From IMG/VR virus record IMGVR_UViG_3300006190_000004, positions 1-32,463 of that record: a DNA stretch of 32,463 nt; one strand, given 5' to 3'. A program made the position numbers and the translations under genes. Below, piece after piece: positions 23,289 through 31,947 of this stretch (within the stretch, counting starts at the first letter, position 1; every line of letters begins with the position of its first letter). Origin of the DNA: a virus. The notes beneath the pieces are model-generated. The model worked only from the letters and a program-made list of their open reading frames with translations, was not told the origin of the DNA and did not search any database.

Positions 23289-24041
23289 TTATGCTTGTAA
23301 TTCTGAAATCTTAGTTTCCCAAGTTGTAATTTCTTCATTGATTAAAGAATCTGCAGCTTTTATTTCTGGAATTGACTTATCAGCTTCAGCTAATAAACCT
23401 CTTTGATCTTTTAAGAATGCAACCATATCTTGATATGATTTTATTGTTGCTTCGTTTTGAGCTATTTCCTGTGCTTGTCCTGTAACTAATTCATTTAAGA
23501 ATGTTGCTGCTGATAAACCAGTTTGCTCTGTTACGAAATCTACTGCTGCATTTGCGTTAGTAGCTTCGAAGAACTTAGCTATTTTGTTAGAAGTGTTAAA
23601 TCTAGAAACATAAACCTTTTCTTCGATTTTAAATAAGTTAACAATATTGTTTTTTCCTTCAAAAGTTGCTACGAAATCTAAAGATACGAAATTCTCTATC
23701 ATTGATGGTAAAGATTCGAATAAATCTGCAGTTCCTTTATTTGCATATCTTACTAATCCAGAAGATAATACGTGTTTTGTGAAGTTTTCAATAACTACAT
23801 CTCCTATTGAGAATGTGTTTTCTGTTAAACTATAAGTAAATTTAGAAGCTCCGTGGAACCATTTTACTGAATTTGCTGAGAATTCAAAAGATTCAAAAGC
23901 AGCAATAGCGTTACTTAAGTTAGAATCAATAGATTCTGTTTCTGTTATAATATTGTTATTCATTTCAAAAACTCTACCGTTAACGTAGAACTTGAAAGAA
24001 TCTTCAGTTTTTATAAATGGGGCTAAAATATTAGTCTTCAT
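23289..24041 (-). CDS. Hypothetical protein in its own transcription unit, 250 aa
   Basis: No family is recognised. The N-terminal 180 residues alternate hydrophobic strands and helices (FKFYVNGRVFEMNNNI, then a helix NLSNAIAAFESFEF). The C-terminal 65 residues (from TGQAQEIAQNEATIKSYQDM) are a coiled coil. There is no signal peptide or membrane helix. A GATATATAA motif lies 22 nt upstream, and a strong terminator follows, so the gene is monocistronic like gp23. That organisation suggests strong late expression, perhaps of a virion or decoration protein; the sequence does not identify one. Confidence 0.7.
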   Translation of the reverse strand: MKTNILAPFIKTEDSFKFYVNGRVFEMNNNIITETESIDSNLSNAIAAFESFEFSANSVKWFHGASKFTYSLTENTFSIGDVVIENFTKHVLSSGLVRYANKGTADLFESLPSMIENFVSLDFVATFEGKNNIVNLFKIEEKVYVSRFNTSNKIAKFFEATNANAAVDFVTEQTGLSAATFLNELVTGQAQEIAQNEATIKSYQDMVAFLKDQRGLLAEADKSIPEIKAADSLINEEITTWETKISELQA

Positions 24042-24062
24042 GTTGATTTGTTTTTATTTTTA

Positions 24063-24071
24063 TTATATATC
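24063..24071 (-). promoter_or_regulatory. Candidate late promoter for the 250-aa gene
   Basis: The minus strand reads GATATATAA, 22 nt before the ATG at 24041. It is an exact match to the motif of gp18 and gp19. Confidence 0.55.
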
Positions 24072-24097
24072 TTTGTTATTTAGGGTCTATTCAATAA

Positions 24098-25303
24098 TTA
24101 AACACAGAATGTTCCCGGACTATTTGTTGGATTAAATGGAATACCATCGCCATTATCATCTAAAATACCTATCATTCTTATATAAGTTCCATCTAATGCA
24201 GATATTCCTTTAGATACAGAATCTATTGTGAATTTATAATTAGGTTCGTACAATTGTATGTCTCCGTTAGGGTTAGTTAACATTGATCTTGAATTATATC
24301 CAACTAATCCATCTAAGGTTCCTTGTGCTTTTATTCTTCCAACTGTGTTTGATAAATCAAATGCATGTGGTTGTTCAAGTAATCTATCGTCAAACGAAAA
24401 TGTAGATCCGTTTCTTAAAGTTGCTGTTATAATATGCAATACTCCACTAGGATCTGGATTACTACCTGCTGATCTACTAATAGGTAATCTAACAAGACAA
24501 CCCGTATGTTTAGGTATGCTTATTTTACCACCGGAAGAAGAATCTGCTCCAACTGAACTTAAATTACCAGTTGCTGGCACTACAGTTGAGTTAATTTCAT
24601 ACATTCTGTTTCCAGCATGTCTTTCGCTTTCAAAATCAAATGAAGGTATTGAAGTATTAATCTCTATTGGAAATGTAATTTTATATTTGTCTTTATCTTC
24701 GAATGTAAAGTCTATAGGTCTTTGTATATCATAATCATCTGGCATTGAGTATTGTGAATTTAATCGGTATGTTGCTTCGTTTAAATGACCAACCTCAATG
24801 TTAAAATTATTTGCTTTATATAACTCCTTGACAAGCATCTCGGTTATCTTTAAGGCATCCAATGTAGAACTGATTAATATTTCAATATCTACGCCAAGTG
24901 TGATAGGAATCATCTCAAACTCAGTTGAGTAACCTTCCATTGCTCCATCTGAGTTTAACTTAGTATAAGTTCCCATATTTCTTTTATTAATTAACTTTCC
25001 AGAGTCTATTGACATACCTGTTAAATTAACTACTCCTCTAGGAACAACATCGTAGTTTCCATCAGCAAATGCCATATCTGGATGACAGTCTGCTCCTGAA
25101 GGGGTTGTAAATAAGAAATTATCTCTTAAGAACTGATCATCTCCTGTTATTGAATAATAGAATGGAATATCAATAACTACTCTATCTTTTTCATTTAATT
25201 GTCGATAAAAATAAACCTTATTATTTAAGTCAGCTAATAAGCCAATAAGAACGTGTCTTATTACGCTATCGTCTGAATTATATTTTTGATTATATGATGC
25301 CAT
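24098..25303 (-). CDS. gp15: Tail sheath terminator / proximal sheath stabiliser (gp15-like)
   Basis: This 401-residue protein is longer than T4 gp15 (272). The N-terminal segment VIRHVLIGLLADLNNKVYFY followed by RQLNEKDRVVIDIPFYYS parallels T4 FRRYATLMGDLFSNIQIKRQ followed by LESGDKFIRVPITYA. EMIPITLGVDIEILISSTLD parallels KMIYELSIFTRYEDDMFQIV, and KYKITFPIEINTSIPSFD parallels RRIEWSLTFEVNGWMYPP. gp15 caps the tail at its head end and joins it to gp13/gp14. The extra 100+ C-terminal residues form a strand-rich region not seen in T4. It lies downstream of gp46 with a 20-base gap, so it may share that transcript. Confidence 0.75.
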   Translation of the reverse strand: MASYNQKYNSDDSVIRHVLIGLLADLNNKVYFYRQLNEKDRVVIDIPFYYSITGDDQFLRDNFLFTTPSGADCHPDMAFADGNYDVVPRGVVNLTGMSIDSGKLINKRNMGTYTKLNSDGAMEGYSTEFEMIPITLGVDIEILISSTLDALKITEMLVKELYKANNFNIEVGHLNEATYRLNSQYSMPDDYDIQRPIDFTFEDKDKYKITFPIEINTSIPSFDFESERHAGNRMYEINSTVVPATGNLSSVGADSSSGGKISIPKHTGCLVRLPISRSAGSNPDPSGVLHIITATLRNGSTFSFDDRLLEQPHAFDLSNTVGRIKAQGTLDGLVGYNSRSMLTNPNGDIQLYEPNYKFTIDSVSKGISALDGTYIRMIGILDDNGDGIPFNPTNSPGTFCV

Positions 25304-25323
25304 GTTAACTTTTAATTGTTTTG

Positions 25324-26997
25324 TTATTCGATAGTCTCTATATCAAATTTAGAGAAACCATTCTCTTTATATATTTGTATTTTTTTATCAAATAATTCAT
25401 GGGGCAGCACTGAGTGATTTATCACAAATGTGTTGATTTTACTTTCTTTAATAACTTGACTTAATATCTTTAAAATATTATGTACACCGTCGGCATCTAC
25501 TGAACTTAATAGCTCATCTAAGAATAACAGGTTTAATTGTGGAAATCTTAACTTAAGTATTTTTATAATTGCAATGATAATAATAAAGTCTGCTTTCTTA
25601 CGTTCTCCTGTTGAAAGGGTAAGTGGATTAATTTCTTCACCTAAATGATTAATAATACAATTAAACTTTTCATCAAATCTTATATGGAATGAAAGGTGCA
25701 TAGTAGAAGCCATCGCTGCTATGTTTGTATTTAATCCTGGTAGTATTGTTTTAACTGCAAGATTCTTAACACCATCTTCTCCTAAAATTTCTTCAAGGTT
25801 TTCTAGAAAGTAATACTCACTATTAACTATTGTTTTTGTTTTAGTCTTTTCTGTTTCTTGTATTTCAAATCCATCTATCAAGGATTGCATGTGTGCAAAA
25901 CTATCTCCATTATTTAAAGAATCTTTAATCTTTATTAGTTCTCCTTTAAGGTTTCTAATATTTGTATTTATAGTTGAAACTTTGTCTCGAACTGCTCTAT
26001 CTTTTTGTTGTAGTTTGGTTATGTTTTCTTCTATCTCTATAACCTTAGCCTTTTCTATATTAATTTGAGAAGGTAACTGCTCTACTTTCGTTGACATCTC
26101 TGTTTTACGACCAGTGTGGAATTCTGTTGAAAGTTCACCTTCACAAGTTGGACATGAATTTTGTTCATACAAACTTAATTTCTTTCTAAGAGCTTGTAAT
26201 TCATAAGTTAATTTTGTCTTATCTTCTTGTGCTGAACTTAATGTACCAGAAATATTACCTAAACTTTTAGAAATAGATACCTGGGCATCTTCTAGTTTGG
26301 TTTTATTGGAAGTATATCTAATAAGTGAAGTCTTTAACTCTTGAATTCGAACTTTGTCCTTTTGATTAGACTCTGCCATTAATTCGTTAAGTTTCATATT
26401 AACTGAAGTGATGTTTTCATTCAATTGAGTAATTTCTCTTTCGTAGACATCGATATCAACCTTTAATCCTTTACGCTCTTCTTTAATGTTTTGTTGCATT
26501 TCATTAAGAATAGAGAAACCAAACATTTTATCAATAATTTGCTTTTTATCATTATTCGTCATTGTTAAAAATGACTTAAAATCATTAACTGATAATATGA
26601 TGATGTTTTTAAATACATGGTATGGTATTCCGAATATCTCTTCTTCTAGATATTCTTGAACAGATCTCTTACCTGCTTTATCAAATTCTATACCGTTAAG
26701 TTTAACTTCGAATTTACCAGGAGCAAGTCCTCTCTCTATCGAAACATCGGTTGTTTTACATTTTAAATTGATCTTTACCCACAACTCTTTATTAATACGA
26801 TTAGGAAGGTCTGCCATCTTGACTCCTTCTACTTTACCATATAACGCAAAAACAATCGCGTTAGCAATAGTTGTTTTTCCGTGTCCATTCTTTCCAAGTG
26901 TTAGAAATAATTCTGAATTATCTTTTTCAAATTCTAAACGCTGAATTGAATTACCGTAACTTGCAAAGTTTTTAAATTCTATTGACTCTATTCTCAT
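25324..26997 (-). CDS. gp46: Recombination nuclease ATPase subunit (gp46, SbcC/Rad50-like)
   Basis: This 557-residue protein (T4 gp46 is 560) starts at ATG 26997, overlapping the gp47 stop as ATGA; a frame extension upstream to 27024 is unlikely to be used. Walker A is GKNGHGKT (35-42). Long coiled-coil arms flank a zinc hook CPTC (282-285). The ABC signature is LSTGER (461-466), Walker B is LLFLDE (490-495), the D-loop SSVD (498-501) and the H-loop NH (527-528). It works with gp47 in processing DNA ends for recombination-dependent replication and in host DNA breakdown. Confidence 0.96.
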   Translation of the reverse strand: MRIESIEFKNFASYGNSIQRLEFEKDNSELFLTLGKNGHGKTTIANAIVFALYGKVEGVKMADLPNRINKELWVKINLKCKTTDVSIERGLAPGKFEVKLNGIEFDKAGKRSVQEYLEEEIFGIPYHVFKNIIILSVNDFKSFLTMTNNDKKQIIDKMFGFSILNEMQQNIKEERKGLKVDIDVYEREITQLNENITSVNMKLNELMAESNQKDKVRIQELKTSLIRYTSNKTKLEDAQVSISKSLGNISGTLSSAQEDKTKLTYELQALRKKLSLYEQNSCPTCEGELSTEFHTGRKTEMSTKVEQLPSQINIEKAKVIEIEENITKLQQKDRAVRDKVSTINTNIRNLKGELIKIKDSLNNGDSFAHMQSLIDGFEIQETEKTKTKTIVNSEYYFLENLEEILGEDGVKNLAVKTILPGLNTNIAAMASTMHLSFHIRFDEKFNCIINHLGEEINPLTLSTGERKKADFIIIIAIIKILKLRFPQLNLLFLDELLSSVDADGVHNILKILSQVIKESKINTFVINHSVLPHELFDKKIQIYKENGFSKFDIETIE

Positions 26998-28109
26998 TGT
27001 TCGCTGTCGTAGTTGTATGCACATACATCGTGCAATCTCTTTATTCTATCTTTAATAAGGTCTTTTGTTTCATCATCCTTAGACATTCCATCAATATACA
27101 TATTACATAAATGAAGAATATTGTAGTTCTTATAAAGATCCTCTATTTCTTCCATGTCATACATGTCTTTATCTATAAAGGTATCTTGTTCATATATGTT
27201 AGGTTCTATTCTTCTACCTATGTTTTGAATTTGATTAATGAATTTAGATAATGAATTTGAAGCGGCAACATGTGATGGTATAAAAAGATCTACAAAATTA
27301 TTTCTAATCTCATCTTTAAATTCACCAAGTGTTACATTATATAGACTCGTGATATACGCTTTAACAAATTTAGGTGATCTATCATTTTCAAAGAAAGTCT
27401 CGCTCATGTCACTTAAATCAATTAGATCAAAACCTTTAACGTTGTTTGCATCAGATCTTGTTAATTGGTAAGGAACTCCAACCATTCTTAGTTTTCCTTT
27501 CTTTTGTCTATAATGAATATGTCCCGACCAAACTCCATCAAATTGATCATATGAATTTGCTTCGACTCCATGTAAGTTAGTTACCTTTGAATTTAACTTA
27601 ATTCCTCTAACTTCAGAATGACAAAATACCATATTAGCTTGTGGATATTCTGCTAGAGTTTCAACCTCATGCTCTGTGTCTCTTCTCCATGGCATTAACA
27701 ATACATTCTTGTCTGCCCATTTAAACATCTTAGGTTCTTTGTGTATCTGTATATTTGGAATCCACTTAAGGGAATCTATCGAAGTAACTTCATTACTCTT
27801 CTTTGCCCAGATATCATGATTTCCACAAATAATATGTGTTGGTATAATTTCACCTAACCTTTCGAACAAATCAACTGCATAATTTAATACTTTTAAATTT
27901 ATACTTTGTCTATTGTCGAATGCGTCTCCTACCTGTATTAATATATCGCCAGGTCTTACTTTTTCTTTAAGGGTTGGTATGAATACATTTTCATAGAAAT
28001 CTTTTTGGATATCTAACCATTCCATTGAATTAGAACGAACTCCTAAATGCATATCACCTAAAACCCAAATCCTTTTTACAGGTGTATTTAAGATTTTACT
28101 TTCAATCAT
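26994..28109 (-). CDS. gp47: Recombination nuclease subunit (gp47, SbcD/Mre11-like)
   Basis: This 371-residue protein (T4 gp47 is 339) is a calcineurin-like metallophosphoesterase with all motifs: GDMH (Asp19, His21), GDAFDNR (Asp62), GNHD (Asn97, His98), CHSEVRG (His164) and GHIH (His197, His199). The C-terminal part is the gp46-binding and capping region. It starts one base after the stop of the gp33-like gene and ends in an ATGA overlap with gp46, so the three are co-transcribed and the two nuclease subunits are translationally coupled. Confidence 0.96.
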   Translation of the reverse strand: MIESKILNTPVKRIWVLGDMHLGVRSNSMEWLDIQKDFYENVFIPTLKEKVRPGDILIQVGDAFDNRQSINLKVLNYAVDLFERLGEIIPTHIICGNHDIWAKKSNEVTSIDSLKWIPNIQIHKEPKMFKWADKNVLLMPWRRDTEHEVETLAEYPQANMVFCHSEVRGIKLNSKVTNLHGVEANSYDQFDGVWSGHIHYRQKKGKLRMVGVPYQLTRSDANNVKGFDLIDLSDMSETFFENDRSPKFVKAYITSLYNVTLGEFKDEIRNNFVDLFIPSHVAASNSLSKFINQIQNIGRRIEPNIYEQDTFIDKDMYDMEEIEDLYKNYNILHLCNMYIDGMSKDDETKDLIKDRIKRLHDVCAYNYDSEQ

Positions 28110-28110
28110 A

Positions 28111-28587
28111 TTAAAACAATCTATTAATATTTTTCTTTTGTAGTATATTTGTTCTTGCGTCTAATTCTTCGATTAGCTCTTCTTTAAATTTATTACCAAG
28201 AGACTGGTAGAACCTTGTAGGATTTACGTTAAAGTAATCACACATTTCTGAAAAGATATCTACTAAAGAATGCGTGTCTTTTGTTTCTTCAGATATAAAT
28301 TCATAAACCTCATTAATATCTATTTTGTTTAATTTAACAGTCTGATGGAACTCATCTATTTTGTTAAATTTCTTAAATCTAGAATTAACTATTAATGAAT
28401 GCAGTTTAGTTGCTATAAGATTAGCTTCTATTTTGTCTTCTTCAGATCTATTATCAACAACTCTTGGAGATAGTGCAAATGACATTGAAGTATCAAATTC
28501 GTATTCTGTTTCTTCAAATGTATTATCAAATATCTTATCTCTCTTCGTTCTTCCTTGAGATTCTTTCTTTTTTTCTTTTTCTGACAT
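28111..28587 (-). CDS. gp33: Probable late transcription co-activator (gp33-like)
   Basis: This 158-residue protein has a charged, disordered N-terminus. Its helical C-terminal half reads SLVDIFSEMCDYFNVNPTRF then a FKEELIEELDARTNIL segment, which parallels T4 gp33 FGMSYLEATTAFLEENSIPE with FIPSGIIEKIQSEAIDENLL. It ends INRLF, a short hydrophobic C-terminus of the kind T4 gp33 uses to hold the gp45 clamp. gp33 links RNA polymerase to the clamp so that gp55 can start late transcription. The TAATG overlap with the gp41 stop couples its expression to the helicase. The similarity is short, so the call is moderate. Confidence 0.5.
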   Translation of the reverse strand: MSEKEKKKESQGRTKRDKIFDNTFEETEYEFDTSMSFALSPRVVDNRSEEDKIEANLIATKLHSLIVNSRFKKFNKIDEFHQTVKLNKIDINEVYEFISEETKDTHSLVDIFSEMCDYFNVNPTRFYQSLGNKFKEELIEELDARTNILQKKNINRLF

Positions 28588-29900
28588 TATAAACTGTGTA
28601 TATTTGAGTTAGTAGTTTCATCGGTTTCCGTAAGTCTCATGTAGTTGTAGTTAATTTCTAACTTACACTTAGTTCCTTTACCTTCACCGTCCCTGATCTT
28701 CAGGATTTTTAACCAATATTCATAACTAGATCTCATTAAGTCGTCTTGTATAATACCTAACATCATATCAGCTGTGTGTGATAGACCTGCAGATTCTGCA
28801 ACGTCTCCCATTCCAATATCACTTGAGTTGTAGTTATTTCTATTAATCTGAGTTGCTGTTACGATTAACCAACCGTTACGAGTTCCCATTGCTCTTAAAT
28901 CTTCAGCGATTTGCTTGATCTTTAAGTATGTGTTTTCAGAATTTGGATTTCTAAAGTTTGCAAGAATGTTAATATAGTCAATTACAATTGCACCTAGTTT
29001 AATCCTTCTTTCTTCTTCAATTTCTTTCAAATAAGCTTCAATATCTGGTACTGTTGCTTGTGATGTTGGAAACTGTTTAATAAATAATTGACCAGGAGGT
29101 GTTAAACCATCTCCTACATTCTCAATCTTTCTTTTGATTAGATCACGATTCTTTGCTTTTTCATCGTATTCATTCATCGTGATACTTAATAGATTAGCTC
29201 CTATTCTTTTTAAAACTTTAGGGGCTGACATTTCCGCCGAGATGAATGTTGTATTAACTCCCATCTTTACAAAATTAGCAGCATCATTTGCTAAAAATAT
29301 AGATTTACCAATGTTTTGTTCTCCTACATAAACTACTAAAGAACCATCTTTGTCATAACCTCCGTTTAAAACTCTATCTAAAAAGTTATAACCAGAACTT
29401 ACTTTAACACGATCTTCGCTATAGTGATCGTCTGCATTAAAGAAATCTAATCCAATATCTGAATTAAATGTAATTGCGTTTCTTTCGTTTATTAAAGTCT
29501 TTACTTTAGATACAATACTATCTACATTCTCAGGAGATACGTCAGTTGTTTTAACATACTCAATCGTATCCATTAAAGTACCTTCGAAGTTTCTCCATTT
29601 AATCCAAGACTCCATGGTTTGCGTTAACCACTCATCATCGTATTGTAATAAATCTACTCTATATAATAACTCAACGATGTTCTCATCAATTTTACCTTTA
29701 ACTTTAGGTGATTTTGTAAGAACAACCATTTGATCTACCGAAGGAGTTTCATGGAATTTAGCATGAAACTTAGATGCTAATGTGTGTAACATTGCAATAT
29801 CATCAGATGTATAAAATGATCTATCAATTGTTTCAAAGTACTTGGGTTTAGCAAGTGATAATCTAAAAAAGATCTTTTCAAAGTCTGCTCCGAATTTCAT
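28587..29900 (-). CDS. gp41: Replicative DNA helicase (gp41, DnaB-like)
   Basis: This 437-residue protein (T4 gp41 is 475) has a DnaB-type organisation: an N-terminal helical domain (1-145) with FEKIFFRLSLAKPKYFETID, and a RecA-fold motor with Walker A GEQNIGKS (193-200), FISAEMS (219-225), Walker B GAIVIDYINIL (303-313), and the later TATQINR and KIRDGEGKG segments. It unwinds the parental duplex at the replication fork and works with a primase (not in this window). Its stop overlaps the ATG of the gp33-like gene. A GATATAAAC element lies 22 nt upstream of its ATG. Confidence 0.95.
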   Translation of the reverse strand: MKFGADFEKIFFRLSLAKPKYFETIDRSFYTSDDIAMLHTLASKFHAKFHETPSVDQMVVLTKSPKVKGKIDENIVELLYRVDLLQYDDEWLTQTMESWIKWRNFEGTLMDTIEYVKTTDVSPENVDSIVSKVKTLINERNAITFNSDIGLDFFNADDHYSEDRVKVSSGYNFLDRVLNGGYDKDGSLVVYVGEQNIGKSIFLANDAANFVKMGVNTTFISAEMSAPKVLKRIGANLLSITMNEYDEKAKNRDLIKRKIENVGDGLTPPGQLFIKQFPTSQATVPDIEAYLKEIEEERRIKLGAIVIDYINILANFRNPNSENTYLKIKQIAEDLRAMGTRNGWLIVTATQINRNNYNSSDIGMGDVAESAGLSHTADMMLGIIQDDLMRSSYEYWLKILKIRDGEGKGTKCKLEINYNYMRLTETDETTNSNIHSL

Positions 29901-29920
29901 ATTTGTTTTGTTTTATATAC

Positions 29921-29930
29921 AGTTTATATC
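29921..29930 (-). promoter_or_regulatory. Weak candidate promoter for gp41
   Basis: The minus strand reads GATATAAACT, 22 nt before the gp41 ATG, in the 54-base gap after the oxygenase stop. It is a partial match to the late motif. gp41 would be expected to be expressed earlier, so this may be chance. Confidence 0.25.
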
Positions 29931-29954
29931 CTTAAATGTCGTTTAGTTTCAACG

Positions 29955-30524
29955 TTATTCTAGTATAATATGACCTTCTCCTACTGACCAAGGCTCTGTT
30001 GCCCATATATTAATTGCGATAGCTCCTCTAGTTCCAGCAGTTACCTCGGACACTCCGTGTACTACTTCTCCTGGATTAAATATAACTAATCTATTTGGTC
30101 TAGTTTTAATTACCTCAGGTGTTTTTCCTTCTCCGTCTGTAAAGATTTGAAGATCTCCTCCCTCAAATTCAAAACCTGGAGGATAATATACGCATCCTAA
30201 TATTGGAAACATTCTTTCACCTTTAGTATTTCTTAAGTGTACATCATCATCAATGTGTAACTCTAAGTAGTTTCTTCTACCTTCAATATCTGCAGATTGT
30301 AATCCAGTCCAATGTTCAAATCCATCTATTTCTCCACCTACCTTTACTGGTAAATTGTCTCCCCAGATATATTTAATCAATCTTTGTTTTACATTACTAG
30401 GTTCAGAATTCCACCATCCTTTATAATACTTATATTGCCCTGTTGGTATATAAAAGTTAGGATCGTTTTCTATTTCTTTAAGTAGTTCTTCGTCTTTTAT
30501 AAAATTATCGAATACTGCTATCAT
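29955..30524 (-). CDS. 2-oxoglutarate/Fe(II)-dependent oxygenase
   Basis: This 189-residue protein has the double-stranded beta-helix motif of 2OG-Fe(II) oxygenases: LHID with His90 and Asp92, distal His156 (GEVVHGVSE) and the 2-oxoglutarate-binding Arg166 (GTRGAIAINIW). It is of the prolyl-4-hydroxylase-like type common in T4-like phages of marine bacteria. The substrate is unknown; a protein side chain or a nucleic acid base are possible. The GGDLQIF segment (122-128) is typical of this phage subgroup. It overlaps the preceding gene by four bases (ATGA) and lies between recombinase and helicase genes. Confidence 0.88.
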   Translation of the reverse strand: MIAVFDNFIKDEELLKEIENDPNFYIPTGQYKYYKGWWNSEPSNVKQRLIKYIWGDNLPVKVGGEIDGFEHWTGLQSADIEGRRNYLELHIDDDVHLRNTKGERMFPILGCVYYPPGFEFEGGDLQIFTDGEGKTPEVIKTRPNRLVIFNPGEVVHGVSEVTAGTRGAIAINIWATEPWSVGEGHIILE

Positions 30525-30832
30525 ATGTATGGGTTTATTTTTATTTCGTATGTTTCTTTTCCTTCATCAAATTTAACTTGTTCTAGTAAACCTAATTGAA
30601 TTGCTCTTTTTAAACCTTCTTCTGCATTTTCATGATTACCTTTTGAATGGTATCGCATTAAAGCATGCTTCGTGAATGTTTCCTTCTGTCTATCAGGGCG
30701 CCGTACCGCTTCGTTGATAAATATGTATAATATATCAAAAGCATCAGGAAAAGCTTCTAACTGATCCTGTATGCCTAGAATATATTTTATTGGTAGTTTA
30801 TCATCTACGATATTGTGTATATCTACTTTCAT
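30521..30832 (-). CDS. Hypothetical protein, 103 aa, between UvsX and the oxygenase
   Basis: No family is recognised. Residues about 45-100 have a helix-helix-strand pattern (TFTKHALMRYHSKGNHENAE, then RAIQLGLLEQVKFD and YEIKI) suggestive of a winged-helix DNA-binding domain. It is linked by a TAATG overlap to UvsX and by an ATGA overlap to the oxygenase, so it is translated with them. T4 has gene 40 at this point, between uvsX and 41, but there is no clear similarity. Confidence 0.7.
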   Translation of the reverse strand: MKVDIHNIVDDKLPIKYILGIQDQLEAFPDAFDILYIFINEAVRRPDRQKETFTKHALMRYHSKGNHENAEEGLKRAIQLGLLEQVKFDEGKETYEIKINPYI

Positions 30833-31947
30833 TAATCTTCGCTATCTTCGCTATCTTCTAACATACCTTCGATATCCATCGTTGATGAGTCAGAATTGTA
30901 GTTGAATATTGGTTTAATGTATTCTTCTATTTTCTCTAGAACTTCTCTAGTAAAAACCTTTTCAGTAAAGAATTCTTTATTAGGTACAGTATGGTCTAAG
31001 TGATCACATATCCAACCCCTTGCAGTCGCTTTAGGAGTTTTAACTCCTTTTTCGATAGTTCCTTTTGTAATTCCACAAATCTCCCAAGTTGCATAATTTT
31101 CTAATCCAACATAAGGGTTCATGCCTTCACTAAAGTTTAGGTGAAACTTAATTGGAGTTGGTTTTGCAAATCTGTTTTTAGTTGGTTTTGCCGTAACAAT
31201 AATACCTACTTTATCAGCACCATCTTTTAACTGAGCCTTTCCTAACATTAATACAATTGACGCAGCATACTCAGGACCTGTTCCTCCACCTGCAATTTGC
31301 ATTGGAATAAAAGATTGTGATTGATATGTGTGATTTGTAAAAATGAATGGAATTTTAAGATCAGCTAACGGTGTCATTATGATTCTAAAGATTGACTTAA
31401 GAATTTTAGAACGAGTCATATCTGATTTTTCAGAACCAGATGCAGCATCATCAATTTCTTTTCTTGTTGCTAAGTTACCAGCGGAATCTAAGATAATCAT
31501 AATTTTAGGAAGTTTTCCTCCATTATGTTTAATCTCTTGCATCTTTTGCGTAATAGTAGTAATAGAAGTTCTGAAATCCTGAACAGTATTCATTGGTTGG
31601 TAGTTTACCTTTTTAGTATCAATACCAAATTTAACCATTTGTTCTTTATCAACAGCAGCCTCAGAATCATAATAGATTACGTTGTAACCCATGTTGATTG
31701 CTTCTCTAACTGAATTTAATGTAAGGAATGTTTTACCAGTACCTGAAGGTCCTGCTACTGAGCAAGATCTGTTGTTCGGCCATCCACCAAAAAGTGAACC
31801 TGAAACTGCAGCGTTTAAATGATAGTTACCTGTATGAATCCATTCAGTAACCTCACTAAAGCTAGATTGATCCATAACAGATCCTAATGGATTTAAATTA
31901 GCTAGCTCTTTATTTAAATCTGTAAATGTAAAATCTTTTTTAGCCAT
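30832..31947 (-). CDS. uvsX: Recombinase (UvsX, RecA-like)
   Basis: This 371-residue protein (T4 UvsX is 391) has a RecA core with Walker A GPSGTGKT (66-73), IYYDSEAA, Walker B IMIILDSAGNL, and FTNHTY and GGGTGPEY segments in loop regions. It forms filaments on single-stranded DNA and drives strand exchange in recombination-dependent replication and repair. The C-terminus is acidic (MLEDSEDSED), as in T4 UvsX, where it modulates DNA binding. The ATG overlaps the end of the 64-aa gene upstream, and the stop overlaps the next ATG (TAATG). Confidence 0.96.
   Translation of the reverse strand: MAKKDFTFTDLNKELANLNPLGSVMDQSSFSEVTEWIHTGNYHLNAAVSGSLFGGWPNNRSCSVAGPSGTGKTFLTLNSVREAINMGYNVIYYDSEAAVDKEQMVKFGIDTKKVNYQPMNTVQDFRTSITTITQKMQEIKHNGGKLPKIMIILDSAGNLATRKEIDDAASGSEKSDMTRSKILKSIFRIIMTPLADLKIPFIFTNHTYQSQSFIPMQIAGGGTGPEYAASIVLMLGKAQLKDGADKVGIIVTAKPTKNRFAKPTPIKFHLNFSEGMNPYVGLENYATWEICGITKGTIEKGVKTPKATARGWICDHLDHTVPNKEFFTEKVFTREVLEKIEEYIKPIFNYNSDSSTMDIEGMLEDSEDSED

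Noticed and set aside
26998-27024. Upstream extension of gp46 to an earlier ATG at 27024
   Set aside because: The nine extra residues lie inside gp47 and precede the conserved MRIESIEFKNF start; the ATGA overlap at 26997 is the usual coupled start.
30835-30860. Short direct repeat at the 3' end of uvsX as a recombination or attachment site
   Set aside because: It is a coding repeat for the acidic EDSEDSED tail, a common feature of UvsX C-termini.
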